Shown here: positions 20,747 to 32,307 of the stretch, piece by piece
How positions within the stretch are numbered: position 1 is the stretch's first letter
Layout of the letters: the number at the start of each line of letters is the position of its first letter
Origin: Lineus longissimus
Taxonomy: Eukaryota > Nemertea > Pilidiophora > Heteronemertea > Lineidae
Length of the DNA stretch: 64,000 nt
NCBI RefSeq assembly: GCF_910592395.1
Contig: NC_088325.1
Coordinates: forward strand, 930,001 to 994,000
Reading direction: 5' to 3'
Position numbers and translations under genes: made by a program
The notes under the pieces: generated by a model
Seen by the model: the letters and a program-made list of their open reading frames with translations, nothing else
Told to the model about the DNA's origin: nothing
Database searches by the model: none

Positions 20747-23700
20747 GTAAGTTAATTTAGTTATCTGTCATTCATCAGAATGTGTGATCGGGAGAAATGA
20801 GGCTCATTCAAGGTGTTTTTGACACTTCAAAAGTGTCCCTCACTTCACAAAAATCAACAAATGAAAACATTTCACTTGTCTTGTGTATGGCAGTGCACAC
20901 GAAATACACTTCCCTTGTGCATGAGACATGTATCATAGGACATGGAGCCTAGCCTACATTGATTCAAAAGTTGACTTTGTAGAAGTTGGAAGTGGCTGTT
21001 CAGAGCCAAAACAAACCTATACCGGTTTGCACAATGTCGATAGGCCTACTGGCGTGGTACCGGATACCGCACAGTCTTTTGGGCTCCTCGACCTCATCAA
21101 TCAATGTCCTGATGATGATGATAATCATGTCATTTGCAATCCCCGACCCGAAATGATGTACATAGGACTTTGTCACATTCAACGATAAATTGTAAATAGT
21201 AAACTCATTCCGTTCCGTGCTTACTGCTGCAGTGTTGATTTGTTGTGGCTCACAACGGCTTCCCCAGCTGATATAAAGTTGTAGTGACGCAGTCGCAGAA
21301 TAAACAAAAACTGACACACAGTTTTGCATTAATGTTGTCAGCTCAGGGTGTGCTTTAATATAATGGCCGGGTCTATTTGGCAAGCCGCTCGCCGAACAGG
21401 CATCTTTTTTTGTCCTGTTTGGAGAGCCGCTTGCCAAACAGCACTAAAAAGCCACCCTGTTCGGCCAGCCGGGCTTGCCAAACAGTTAAAAAATCTACCC
21501 TGTTTGGCGAGCTGGAGACTTTACTTTAATATTAATGAGTTCGGCTCTCCATTCAGGACAAGAAAAAGTCACTGTTTGGTAAGCCGGGCTTGCCAAGTAG
21601 TCACTTCCTAATATGATTCACCAGACACTATCCTTTTGTTTATGCTGCCTCCTAATCTTAACCTCTTATCTTTTCAGCCTGGCAGTACATACAGCGGGTC
21701 CAGTGGGACACAAACATCATCCGCCGCTCGCAGAGCCAAATCACGACAATATCGAGTGGTCAGCAATTCATCGCAAGTCGACGAATGCCTGTTCGGGACG
21801 CCGAACCGCGTTCAACAGAGGAAGGACATGTTGGATAGCAAATGGAAGAACGATACTAATGAGGAGACAAATATCGAGAGTGAGGCTCGCGAACGAAGCG
21901 CCAATCGTAAAAGTAACGGCAAAAAGAAGAAATCAAAGAAGGAAACCGTACAAGTGATAACAAAGGATCTTATTCGTAACTTAATGTACGTTGGTTTCTT
22001 GAAGAAATTTTAGAAATAAATCAGGTTGTCCTTGACCCTTTTATGCCTGCTCAATTTCATGCTTGTGTCATCTGCCTGTGTATTTTTGTGAAAATCCATC
22101 GAAGATTGCTGTAGAAAATGTAAAGTACAACCTCCTATTGTGGATAGATCTGATAAATGCTGTCCTTTATTGAGAGGTGTCCTGATTACAGTAGACAGAG
22201 TTCAAATTCAATGTACCTTTGCATATCAAACTTACCAAATCTTTTTTAGTGGGCGTAATAATCCAAAAAAATTGATTGCAGAGTTCCATCAGAGGATCCC
22301 TCAGGTCAGTGCATCATTCTCCCAGCGCCCGATTTCAACAGAATCCGCCGTGCGGCTATTGTGGTGACGAGGGAGGAGAGAGAGGCTATGGAGTTGCAGA
22401 GGAAGCTCGAGAAAGAGGAGGCAGACGTAAGTGAAAAAAAGCATTCAATAGCATTCCGCGACGTTACTATTTATAGCTCACAAGGTCATTTGAATAAGAT
22501 ATTGATGACGTTTTAGTCTCGTGACAGTCGGACATCGACACTTATTTCTACGCATTTGAGCTTATTTCAAAGTCAATTATCTTTGACCCTGCATTGTTGT
22601 TAGCATGAATGATACCATAGAGTCAGAGAGAGAAATATTCAGAACAATTATGTAGTATTTCCAACACTCGGACATGTGCCAGATTGAATCTAACTGCCCT
22701 AGTTAGAAAGCCTGAATCCATTACGAAACCGCATGTTTGTCCCGGCATTGCCTGTAATTCAGTGATGAGGAAATAGAGGGCAGCAGCTGCAGTGACGTCA
22801 TCTTCGCGGAATGCTATTCGAGCTCAATTTGCCAGTCGGGCAACCAGTGAAGCAGAGCTGATCATCCTACTTCACAAACCGGTTGTCCCTTGTAGTATAT
22901 TTTTGGGAAAAAGTGACGTATCTTGTCGCTAGTATGTTTATATATTAGACGTGTCGCTTGCATTGCTAGACATGGCCTTCATACCCTAGTGACAGCCAGT
23001 GTGGCTTATTGGGTGCCGGTAGCCAAATGCAGGGGAACGATCGCAAAAAAGGGCAGCAATGAAAAAAAGAGGCAAATAGACAAAAAGAGTGCGCAACCTA
23101 GAATCCTCTACAGGGTGGCCCAGAATTATTTTCCCTTGCACAATAGACTTCTATTGTGTATCCATTGTGTGACTGTGAGGGAAAACAATTCTGGGCCACC
23201 CTGTAGTGATGGTCATTGCGGTATACTATCAAGCTTGGGATGCTGCCAACTGACAATTGGCTAGTAAGGTGATTCACTGCAGCTAGCTATACCAAGCATA
23301 TTGAGAAACTGGCTCATGTTGGGATTCTGAGCTTGATTGAGTAGCACTTTGATACAGACCTGTATTAGTTATAAGTACGGTATAAAATTTATTAATATTT
23401 GCTCAAAACATCTTCATTATAGAATGAAGCGACAAGACGTAAAAATTTCCTAAAACAGATGGATATGAAGCGTCAGAAGAACGAAGCTCTAAATGACTTG
23501 GAGGTGGAGGCCCAGGAGAATGCTAATCATCTCCTGGAGAAGGCCAAGGAACAGGTGCAAGAACAGGAGGATGAGATCAAATACTTGAATGAGGTAGGTT
23601 AGGTGATAGCACTTGGGGGGGGGGGGGGGGAGTTTCAACCCTCTGCATACCTTCTTTGAGGCCAGTACATTCTCCACTAGGCCATTTGTCAGGGCGACCC

Positions 23701-26700
23701 ACCCTACCTTGGCAGCTTACCACTCTCCCTTGGAAGAGACACCCTTCCTTGCCACTTATCACCCTCCCTTTGAAAAGCCACACTACCTTGGCAGCTTACC
23801 ACCCTACCTTGAAAGAGACACCCTACCTTGGTAGCTTACCACCCTACCTTGGAAGAGACACCCTTCCTTGCCACTTATCACCCTCCCTTTGAAAAGCCAC
23901 ACTACCTTGGCAGCTTACCACCCTACCTTGAAAGAGACACCCTACCTTGGTAGCTTACCACCCTACCTTTGAAGAGCAGTCCTACCTTGCTCTACAGTTA
24001 CATAGGGGTTTCTATAGGACCACCCTACCTTAGATTACTGGCCACCCTACTTTGTGTTGCAAACTGGCAAAATTTCATGAATATCAAGGGTAATACCCAA
24101 CCTTGAGAAAACCATGTAGAGAGCCTGTTATATGATCTGAGAGGTTTCTGTAACGCATCCTGTCTACCTTGCAGCTGATTTTGAATGCAAAGTGCCACGC
24201 CATCCGCGATGCTCAGGTCATAGAAAAAGACGAGATCAAGCAAGAGATGACGGAGGAAGAGAAACGCCTTGACAGCATGATGGAGGTCCACCGTGTCAAC
24301 GTCATCCGCATCCAGGAGGAAATCGAGAAGCAGCGCCGTGAGGAGCGCCTACTGGGGGCCGCCACACTCCTCGAGCAGATCCAAGAGAATGAGCGTGAGC
24401 GATTGTTTGAGTTGGAGCGCAAGGATCAGGAGAATGTCGAGGGGCAGAAGTTGATTCAGCGGAATATTGAGGAGGACCGTATGATGCTCGAGGACAGGAA
24501 GATACAGCAGGCTCACTTGAGGGTGCGTTCGACTTTTACCTGAGTAGAACCTCGCTATTACGGACACCCTTCATACTGACTAGTGCTGTACTTAGATTAA
24601 TAGAGAGGTGTCCTGATTAGAGAGGGCAATTTGAATGGAATTACCAATTTTGGACTAAATGCAGTGTCCTTTGAGAGGGTGTCTTTGTAGAGAGGTATTA
24701 GCTGTAGTCGGGACTTGATGCAGAGGTGGCTGTCCTTGATGGTCTAATCAAGACTGCTCAGGTTGACTGAAAGTTCTGACCAAAACCTGTGGTACTGGCT
24801 GAGGGTTTTACTCAGATGTAATTTGAGGTCTCCCCAAGTGGTCTTGATTGAGGCAACAAGGGACCTAAAGCAAGGTACTGACTGCCATTCTTAAAGGGCT
24901 CAAAGTGGATTTTCTATGTTTTTCTTCACAGGAAGACCTGAATGAAGCCAATGCGGACATGATGAAACGTAAGGAACTCCAAATGGAACAGGAGAGATTA
25001 GCTGAACAGAAAGTGGTCGAATATCAGAAACACAAAGCAGTAAGTTTAGTCCCGATTCCGAACTTTTTCATTTTAGGTCAGTGTTACTTTTTCACGTTAG
25101 TTTTGTCTAAGTCGTTCATGAATCTGTCGCATTCATGTCTTCTTTTTGATAGGTGCGTTGTTGTTAATTGATGCGAGTATTTCAAAAGTTGTTCATGCGT
25201 ATCAATTGAAAAAAATGAAATAAAAACTGAAATTTTCACTTTTTCCAGGAACGAGAGGCAGAATATGAAAAAGAGCAAGAGCGGGCACGACTGGAGAAAG
25301 AAAAGGAAGTTGGCCGACTGAGGGCACAGCAGGAGCGCATGAAGGATGAGCAGGCGGAGAGAGACGCATTGAGGGCAAAGCGTGCCCAGGAGCAGACGGA
25401 GAGAGAATGGCGTGCCAAGGAGGCTGCTGAGGCCGCTAAGAAGGCAGAGGTGAACGCCATGTTGAAAGTTGCCCGGGCGCACCAGATGGAAGAGAAGGAG
25501 CACTTCCTTGCTGTACAGGCCAAGCGGGATCGGGCCGAGTTTGAACGCGTGCTCAGGTGGGTAATCTTCTGTATTTTAGCATGTCCACGACACCATTGGC
25601 GTCCGCTGAAAAATGCCAGGTCCAACGCATTTAAGCCAAAAGCCAGGGACGAATGTTCTCCACAGGACAATTGTCAGGGCGGCCCAGCCTACCTTGGCTG
25701 TGTTACCACTCTACCTTGGAAGAGCCACCCTACCTTGGAAGAGCCACTCTACCTTGGAAGAGCCACTCTACCTTGGAAGAGCCACTCTACCTTGGAAGAG
25801 CCACCCTACCTTGGAAGAGCCACCCTTCCTTGGAAGAGCCACTCTACCTTGGAAGAGCCACCCTACCTTGAAAGAGCCACTCTACCTTGGAAGAGCCACC
25901 CTTCCTTGCTCCAGAACTTTTCAAAGGGTTTCTGTAGGGCCTTGTGTCGGACTCTGGCAAAACTTCTTGAATACCTAGGTTACCCCCCTCCCTAGAGAAA
26001 ACCCTGTGGAGACCCCTGGTGGACCCTACTGTAACTAATCTTGTCTTTCCTTTGTTCAGAGCGCAGAAAGAACGCGTAGAGAAGGACAAGCGAGAGAAGA
26101 TGGAGGCTGAGTACAAGAGGAAGGAGCATGCCGATGACGTCAGGAAGCAAATCCGTGAGAAAGACCAGGTGAAAGTCGCTGAGAGAAACGCATTCTTCGA
26201 GGAGGGCGTCAAGCTAGACATGGAGGCGAAAGTCCGACGACAAAAACTGGATGACATCAAGGCCAAGAAATTAGAAGAATTAAGGTGGGTGTTCTGTTTG
26301 TTGTCGTGACGTCGTTAGTTGCATAAACTTTTTGGAGTTGATAATTTTTCCCGTTATTTAACCTTACCCCTTTTATATTTTCCTGTATTTTTTTTCTGTC
26401 AATTCTTCCCTTTCCCTGTTCTAATTCTGTGAGTGTCATCATGAGGTATTCCCAATTGCGAAAAATGGAATCGTCATGATTCAACATCAACCAAAACGAA
26501 AAAAATTGAACATCATATTTTTGTCAAAAATTTTCACAGATCACAAAATTATAGAGGCGCAGAAGTTCTGTTTATTTTATTGGAAGTATTGTTTCAACAT
26601 GAATTCATTCATTCTTTTCTGTCTGTCCTTGCACAAGATTTTAGCGAGCCCCTTTTTCTGTACCATACTCTTACTGTTGTAGTATTTCACACTCTGTTCT

Positions 26701-28556
26701 GATTTTTGTTTCCCTCACGTTAAATTTCAGGGATGTCGGAATAGATGATCACTACTTAGCGAGAATTGCTCGTAAAGTCAATATTCCCTTGGAGTCTGTG
26801 CATTGATCAGACGACGGGGTGATATGTTTTTACTCGTAAGGTGATATGTTATGGTAGTCTTCACCTGCTTGCTCAATGTCATCTCAAACCCTGCATCTCT
26901 CTTGTGCTTATTCCTAGTCCTTTTCAATGGCTAGCTGCTGTAGTAGCCCAACTTCTTCTTCTTCTTCAGCGTTCGCTCTGCACTTGGAGGGGTCATTCTC
27001 CTAGGAGTAATCCTCCTCCAAGGCGGGATGAGCGTATCCTGAGTGCCACTACGGTTAGGCGCCAATTAGATTTATTGGCCTAGTGGTCCGACTTTGGCGA
27101 GAGAGATAGAGTCACGCAAGCTACTCATGTTTCTCACTTGGTGGGGTCTTAGCTTGCCCTGGCATAGACACCAGGTACAAGGAACCTCGGTTTTGAGTCT
27201 CATTCGAAGGACTGTGAAGAGCCAGGAATTTTAGTTCCTTGAAAGCCACGCCGGTTCATCCAGACATACGATCCTGGGTTCTCCCGGGATCGAACCCGCG
27301 CCCTATTGCGTGGTGGCCAGCAGGGTAAACCACTAGGCCATGAGGCTCCTTATTGCCCAACAAATCATCTGGTATGACCAAACCTGTCAACGTCATCATC
27401 CCTCCTAATCCTATGCGACAAACCAAATAAGTCCCAAAACTCCCCCTCCCCTCCAATATTCCTGGACAAGGTTTACACAAAGAAATACATGACTCTTTAA
27501 AAACTTCACCAGTAGTAGAAAAACTTTCAAATCTTTGGAGGCCCAGGCCTGTTGGTCCCAGAGGCCAGACTTCAATGTTTTTCATGACTTAGGTGTAGAA
27601 AGGGTTTCAAAAGAGAGTTCAACTCATGCTAGTAGACCAGTGCTGTTCTTTTCAAATCTGCACTGATTTTGCCACAACCTGTAGCTTCATCTTTTGTGCC
27701 CTCCATTCACCTCTGTAGTGTCACTCTGTATTCAAAGCTTGTACGCAAACCTTTCCTCTCAATTAGTCAATACCCGGCTTTTAAATGTAGATTTTCAATG
27801 TTTTGACTTTGATCAGATTATCAGTTGATTAAAATGTCTGTGCTAATCTTTTCATTTTGTGCATTGAAAGTAGTGGAATGTTGTTTACTGTGATTGCCAT
27901 GTCATGTTCATGAAACACATCACTGTGTTGAATCAAAACAAAATCTCCGAGGGTATCCCCCTCTCCGAGTCAAAGCTAGCCACCTCGCCGAGTAAATCCA
28001 CTCTCAGGTTCAGGCTAGACTGGACTCTTGCATTGAACTTGCTCAGCCTGGTCACCCAAGGAACTGTGTTGTCAAACTGATATTGCATCTCTGTCTTCAA
28101 TGTTTGAACAAAGAAAGTTTTGCTTTCAGTTTCTTTTGATGCAAAGTTTGAGCAAATTTGTGTCCGTGATGACTGCACTATGATGGCTTTGTAACTTCTG
28201 TCTATTTGACCCACATGAAGATGTGATAAACAGCAAAAGCTATTGATCATTACGCGACTTTCCCACGGGATGTTAATGTGATAAATCAATGAGGGTCTGT
28301 CGGATGAGACTAAAAGCCGTGGTCCCTTGTACCAGAGTGTCTATGCCAGGGCAAGTAAAAGATCCCGCATAGGTGGACAGTAGCCTCTGGTGGACTCCAT
28401 GAGTGATATGAATAAAGACCAGCAAATGCTTTTTTATCTAAAACTCCAAGTACATATACACTAGGCCTTTCAGTACAAAATTGAAGTAAAAGCATTTGCT
28501 AGTCTTTATTCATATCACCCATTGCCTCCAGAAAAAATCCAGCAGGGTTGATGATA

Positions 28557-28594
<38 letters not shown>

Positions 28595-28713
28595 CCCCAC
28601 TCTTATTTCACTCATCCACTACCTCTTATCATTACAGAATGGCCGGTATCGATAGGCGCTATATCACACAAGTCGAACGCAAGATCAACCAACCACAGCA
28701 TATCAGCGTCTAA
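20744..28713 (+). CDS. CFAP45: Cilia and flagella associated protein 45
   Basis: Microtubule inner protein of ciliary and flagellar doublets (formerly CCDC19), coiled-coil throughout. Coding exons: 20744-20746 (ATG only), 21678-21985, 22282-22426, 23423-23593, 24175-24522, 24932-25039, 25249-25556, 26060-26284, then one of two terminal exons, 26731-26806 or 28638-28713. Every junction is in phase and the protein is about 563 aa, close to the human length. Landmarks: SSQVDECLFG, VQVITKDLIRNL, VPSEDPSG, LILNAKCHAIRDAQVIEKDE, AERDALRAKRAQEQTEREW, AVQAKRDRAEFERVLRAQ, KKLEELR. The N-terminal region (about residues 75-95) is Lys/Ser-rich. Introns hold two copies of a minisatellite-bearing repeat, a ~370-bp MITE and pogo-like MITEs. 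Confidence 0.95.
21370..21602. repeat. Cluster of self-complementary ~28-bp motifs
   Basis: Five imperfect copies of CTGTTTGGCAAGCC..GGCTTGCCAAACAG-type palindromes at about 21373, 21416, 21458, 21500 and 21573. Each unit can form its own hairpin. Located 75-300 bp upstream of CFAP45 exon 2. Confidence 0.7.
22124..22215. mobile_element. Pogo-like MITE, truncated
   Basis: TACAACCTCCTATTGTGGAT and CCTTTATTGAGAGGTGTCC. Only the left half is present, in CFAP45 intron 2, ending about 65 bp before exon 3. Confidence 0.5.
22447..22818. mobile_element. ~370-bp TIR MITE with TATA- and CRE-like motifs
   Basis: Termini AATAGCATTCCGCGACG and CTTCGCGGAATGCTATT, same orientation as the copy at 1195, in CFAP45 intron 3, 20 bp after the exon 3 donor. 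Three copies over 21 kb with few differences imply fairly recent activity. Confidence 0.82.
23111..23203. mobile_element. 93-bp foldback MITE
   Basis: CAGGGTGGCCCAGAATTATT inverted as AATTCTGGGCCACCCTG, flanked by TA on both sides. Nearly the whole element folds on itself. A related right end (TCTGGGCCACCCTG, then TA) occurs at about 9480-9551. In CFAP45 intron 3. Confidence 0.75.
23665..24140 (+). repeat. Dispersed repeat with internal minisatellite, copy 1
   Basis: Left flank CATTTGTCAGGGCGACCCAC, central units built on CCACCCTACCTTGG (about 23700-23985), right flank GGCCACCCTACTTTGTGTTG ... CCTTGAGAAAACCATGT. In CFAP45 intron 4. Confidence 0.75.
24543..24705. mobile_element. Pogo-like MITE, decayed
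   Basis: AGTAGAACCTCGCTATTACG at the left and TAGAGAGGTATTAGCTGTAG at the right; starts 20 bp after the CFAP45 exon 5 donor. Confidence 0.6.
25650..26015 (+). repeat. Dispersed repeat with internal minisatellite, copy 2
   Basis: Left flank ATTGTCAGGGCGGCCCAGCC, about eleven 19-bp units (CCACTCTACCTTGGAAGAG), right flank AAACTTCTTGAATACC ... CTAGAGAAAACCCTGTGGAG. In CFAP45 intron 7, the second insertion of this family in the same gene. Confidence 0.75.
26731..26806 (+). CDS. CFAP45: CFAP45 terminal exon, proximal version
   Basis: 76 nt after acceptor AAATTTCAG. Encodes DVGIDDHYLARIARKVNIPL then ESVH and a TGA stop. It joins the preceding exon with two bases (AG+G, Arg). Aligns with the vertebrate CFAP45 C terminus. 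No AATAAA lies close downstream, so its polyadenylation site is uncertain. Confidence 0.88.
27085..27352 (-). repeat. tRNA-derived SINE, family 1
   Basis: On the minus strand the head reads GAGCCTCATGGCCTAGTGG with box B GGTTCGATCCC, then a body containing GTGTCTATGCCAGG. This is the best preserved copy in the window. It lies downstream of the proximal CFAP45 terminal exon, between the two alternative 3' ends. Confidence 0.75.
28285..28400 (+). repeat. SINE family 1, headless body fragment
   Basis: GAGGGTCTGTCGGATGAGAC through GTGGACAGTAGCCTC matches the body of the copy at 185-285. The tRNA-like head is missing, as in a 5'-truncated copy. Confidence 0.65.
28552..28592. repeat. (GAT)n microsatellite
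   Basis: About 13 GAT triplets, 46 bp upstream of the distal CFAP45 terminal exon. Its reverse complement, (ATC)n, occurs at 37388-37425. Confidence 0.9.
28638..28713 (+). CDS. CFAP45: CFAP45 terminal exon, distal version (duplicate)
   Basis: 76 nt after acceptor CATTACAG. In the same phase (AG+A, Arg) it encodes MAGIDRRYITQVERKINQPQ then HISV and a TAA stop. Exactly as long as the proximal version (24 codons plus stop) and homologous to it (GID..Y...V/I.RK.N.P). A perfect AATAAA follows at 28789-28794. The GATGAT microsatellite at 28552-28592 lies just upstream. Confidence 0.85.
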
Positions 28714-28788
28714 ATCAACGAGATCTTAGAAACCATCCTGGAAAGAACGACTCGTAGAAAACTCAGAGGATTGTTTAAATTTGGGTTT

Positions 28789-28794
28789 AATAAA
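28789..28794 (+). terminator. Candidate polyadenylation signal for CFAP45 (distal terminal exon)
   Basis: AATAAA 76 bp after the TAA stop of the distal terminal exon. Position and sequence are ordinary for an animal poly(A) signal. No transcript data support it. Confidence 0.5.
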
Positions 28795-30809
28795 TAGACG
28801 ATCGATATTTTCATCAAGGACTTTTTTGTGTTGAATATCGTCAAGTTAACTCTTTGTATTCTTTTACAAAAAAGGAAAACTTGTTGTCAAGGAATGCATC
28901 AAATATGATGGTTAAGAGAGAAGATTATTTTATGCTTTTTCGGGCATATTTTTCGGCACCAAAAGAGCAAACTTTAGAATAGATGTCAACTCGACTCTGG
29001 GTCTGTTTGAAATCAACCCTTTTGCAATCAAGGGCCCAGGGTTAATGGGTGCATGGTCGAGTGGTATTGCGTTAGAAAAAACAATCACGTTTTATTCTCA
29101 TTTGCCTGTGATTGCCATTGCGATGCTCTGATTGGTTCCAGAGCTTCTGAATTATTAGAACAGTGTTTGCGGTCTTGGGGCGTATTCAAATCAGTGTTCT
29201 CAGGAACACTGCAGTGCTCGTTTTCAACTCTGAAGTGTTCAATTTGAACTCGCCTAGTTAGGAAAGAACTGTGGACTAATACAATGTACATGAAGGTTTT
29301 TGTTTTGTGAAAATGTTTCATTCTAAAAATACATTTACTAGGCCACTGCCATTGGTTGGCTTTTTAACTGGGAGTGTAATATAACACTCTTCTACCAAAA
29401 TGGTATTTCATAACTTCATTATGAATATTTTATAATTTAAAGGGAAATTGAGTATCTTTAGCTTTGATGATAAACCGTCCACAAATTTGTTAAGTTTTGT
29501 TGAAGTGATTTATTTTGTGAGATTTTAAAATTCAAGTGGCCTGGATTAGATAAAGCCAGGCAGTTTTGAATATTCCAAAATATTGTGTTTGGAATAACCA
29601 ATTGAAATATAAAGTTTTTTTAGAATGTGTACTTTTTGTGCATGAAATTTCCGTCCTCGATTTTCATGTATTCATGTTGCGATTTCTTAATTGACAAAGT
29701 CCATTTGAGTATGCGGTCAGTGGAAGAGGAGGCCAACTTTACCAGGTTTTAAAGTCCAAGTGTTAGGTTTTAAAGCCCAACCGGGACAGGTTTTAGGGCG
29801 CAACAGTTTCAGATTTTAAATTGTGGCATTCCTAGACTAACTGGCCTATAATGTCTACAGTTATTGAGGTATTTTAGTTTATATAATCACTTAAAGCTAA
29901 GTTTATGTACATTTATGTACATACATCATCACTTTGAATTATAAACCTCTGTAAATACAAAATAGCGTAATTTTTTTGTGGAGAAACACGGTTGCACCTG
30001 GGACTGAATTACAATGTATTGAACACTTTTCTAAAGCGCTTCATTCTTACCTGGATCTGTCTCAAGCACTTTGCAACAACTTGTCGCTATTATAGGTCAA
30101 CACAGATGAATTCTGGGACATCAAGGAGCTGCTGATCCTCATTTAGCGCTAAACTTGTTCACTTGGGACTTGACTTTGTACTAACTGCTCTCGAAGAGTA
30201 AAAATAGAAGTGGTCAATTTTACTTAATGCGAAATGTGTGAATATTTGAATTTTTGTAAATAAAATGTTAAGTATATTATGTCTAATATATTGAATTGCT
30301 TAGTTCTTCTTTAATCAAGCTGCCTGCCTTTATGTTTGGAGAGGAGAGGCCACCATAACCTCTTTAATAGGTTGGTATGAAATCTGTCTGAAGCAGATTC
30401 TTAGTGTTAGTAATGTAAGTCTCACCGAACATCACTCTGGTGGAGCTCTCATTCACCCAAACCTTGGCAAGGCGTCTCAGATTTGGCCTAAATTTTCTCC
30501 CTTTTGATCTCTGTGCCTCCAAGACACAACGTCCCTGTATCACTGGCCTCACAATACCTAGTTGCCCTTTTGTCTTTGTCCCCAAGACAACCCCAGGTTG
30601 TCTCTATGCCACTGGACTCTACCACATTGTCCCTCAGCTCTGCCTCTAGATGAAAACTTGTCCTTTCGTCTGGAGAAGATACTAAGTTTCCCTTTCCCCC
30701 CCAAGACAACACAAAGCTGTTGCTATCTCCCAAGACAATATCAAGTTGTCCCTTCATCTCTATGCCCAAGACAATGCCAGATTATTCCTATATCTCTGTG
30801 CCCCAAGTC

Positions 30810-31100
30810 AGCCTTTGTCTCTGTCCACCAAGACCATGGCCCTTTGTCTCTGTGCCCCAAGACCATGGCCCTTTGTCTCTGAGCCCCAAGACCATGGCCC
30901 TTTGTCTCTGAGCCCCAAGACCATGGCCCTTTGTCTCTGAGCCCCAAGACCATGGCCCTTTGTCTCTGTGCCTCAAGACCATGGCCCTTTGTCTCTGAGC
31001 CCCAAGACAATGATGGCCCTTTGTCTCTGTGAAGACAATTCCAAGCTATCTCTTTGTCTCTGAGCCCCAAGACCATGGCCCTTTGTCTCTGTGCCCCTAG
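30810..31100. repeat. 29-bp minisatellite
   Basis: About eight copies of CCAAGACCATGGCCCTTTGT CTCTGAGCC, with degenerate CCCCAAGACAA units extending back to about 30480. Intergenic. Confidence 0.85.
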
Positions 31101-31269
31101 ACAATACTAAAGTGTCCCCAAGTCTCCGTGTCACCAGATCTCAATGCTACAGTAGACACTGCCGAAAACCGTTCCCGAGCATCTTTGTGCATTCATATAC
31201 ATAAAGAGAGGGGAGCCTTGTGCCAAGAGATGCATGGGTGCAAGTGTGTGCATGTTTACAGTGAGAGAG

Positions 31270-31400
31270 GGGTGAATGCGGAAGGTGACTCGGACTCTCG
31301 GTGAGCCGTCAGCTTGGTCAAGAGGCCCCTGGTTTGAATCCTACAGCCGGCCTGATACTCAAAGCAGTCTCTTGTCATGACTAGCCTTAATCCACCAGCT
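31270..31400 (+). repeat. tRNA-like repeat, unassigned
   Basis: TTGGTCAAGAGGCCCCTGG with GGTTTGAATCC suggests A- and B-box remnants, followed by unique sequence. Single copy in this window, so SINE status is uncertain. Confidence 0.4.
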
Positions 31401-32307
31401 GTAAAAATAAGTACATTGTACTGCTGAGAAATGCTTGTATGTGAATGTACTATGATCACAACGACATTTCTCAAGATTTAGAAGGAAGGTTTCCCCATCC
31501 CTGAATCACAACGAAAGAAAACAGAGAAAATATTTTATGATGTACATGTTGTGTTTACACCTTTATTGTTAAACATTACCTATCACCCCACCTATAGCAC
31601 AGATGGAGAATTACTCAACATAAATAGAATTATTTTACATTTAGAGGAGCATGCACCGCAATTCCAAAACTACAAAACGACTTTGAACTTTGCCAAAATT
31701 TTAACACAACTTTGAACTTCATCAAAAATTCTATTTTCCACCATTTTTTTCACATGACTAACCTAATAAGGTGAGAGAATAGAAATAGTTTTGTAATTTT
31801 GGAACTTGTTAAGGCCCACTCTCCCCAAGCTATACATTTGTGTACATATCAACATTTAGAGCTGGTCCGGAAACACACCAAAGGATTATTTACAGATTAG
31901 TTTATTTACAATTGACAACTTAATTGTAGCCCAGAGGCTCTGTGTTGCTCTACTCTCCTGAATACTTCCTTACATAACTCTTAAGGGACTCTAACATAGG
32001 ACATTACAATGATTTCAATTATTATATTCATCCCTCTTTTGTGTATGCTTTCAATCATCCAAGCAGTTTAACAATAACACGAAACAATTCAATTTGATCA
32101 CTAGATTCAAATTTACTGAACAATGTCTTCAGTTTCACCATTGACATTGTACACAATGCCTTCTTCAGGACTGATGTCGTTCCCGACTGATCTTCTCAGT
32201 CCTACGGGACGTTCCAACCTCAAACTAATGCTCGATTACTGTGTTGATCTGTTTAACCAGGTTGAGGGGGTGCCTGTGAGGCTTATTTTACCAGTAATAT
32301 TCATACT

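Noticed and set aside
21600-21677. An intronic ATG at 21636 extending CFAP45 exon 2 upstream
   Set aside because: It would read through the pyrimidine tract and acceptor of exon 2; the spliced ATG at 20744 gives a start closer to the family.
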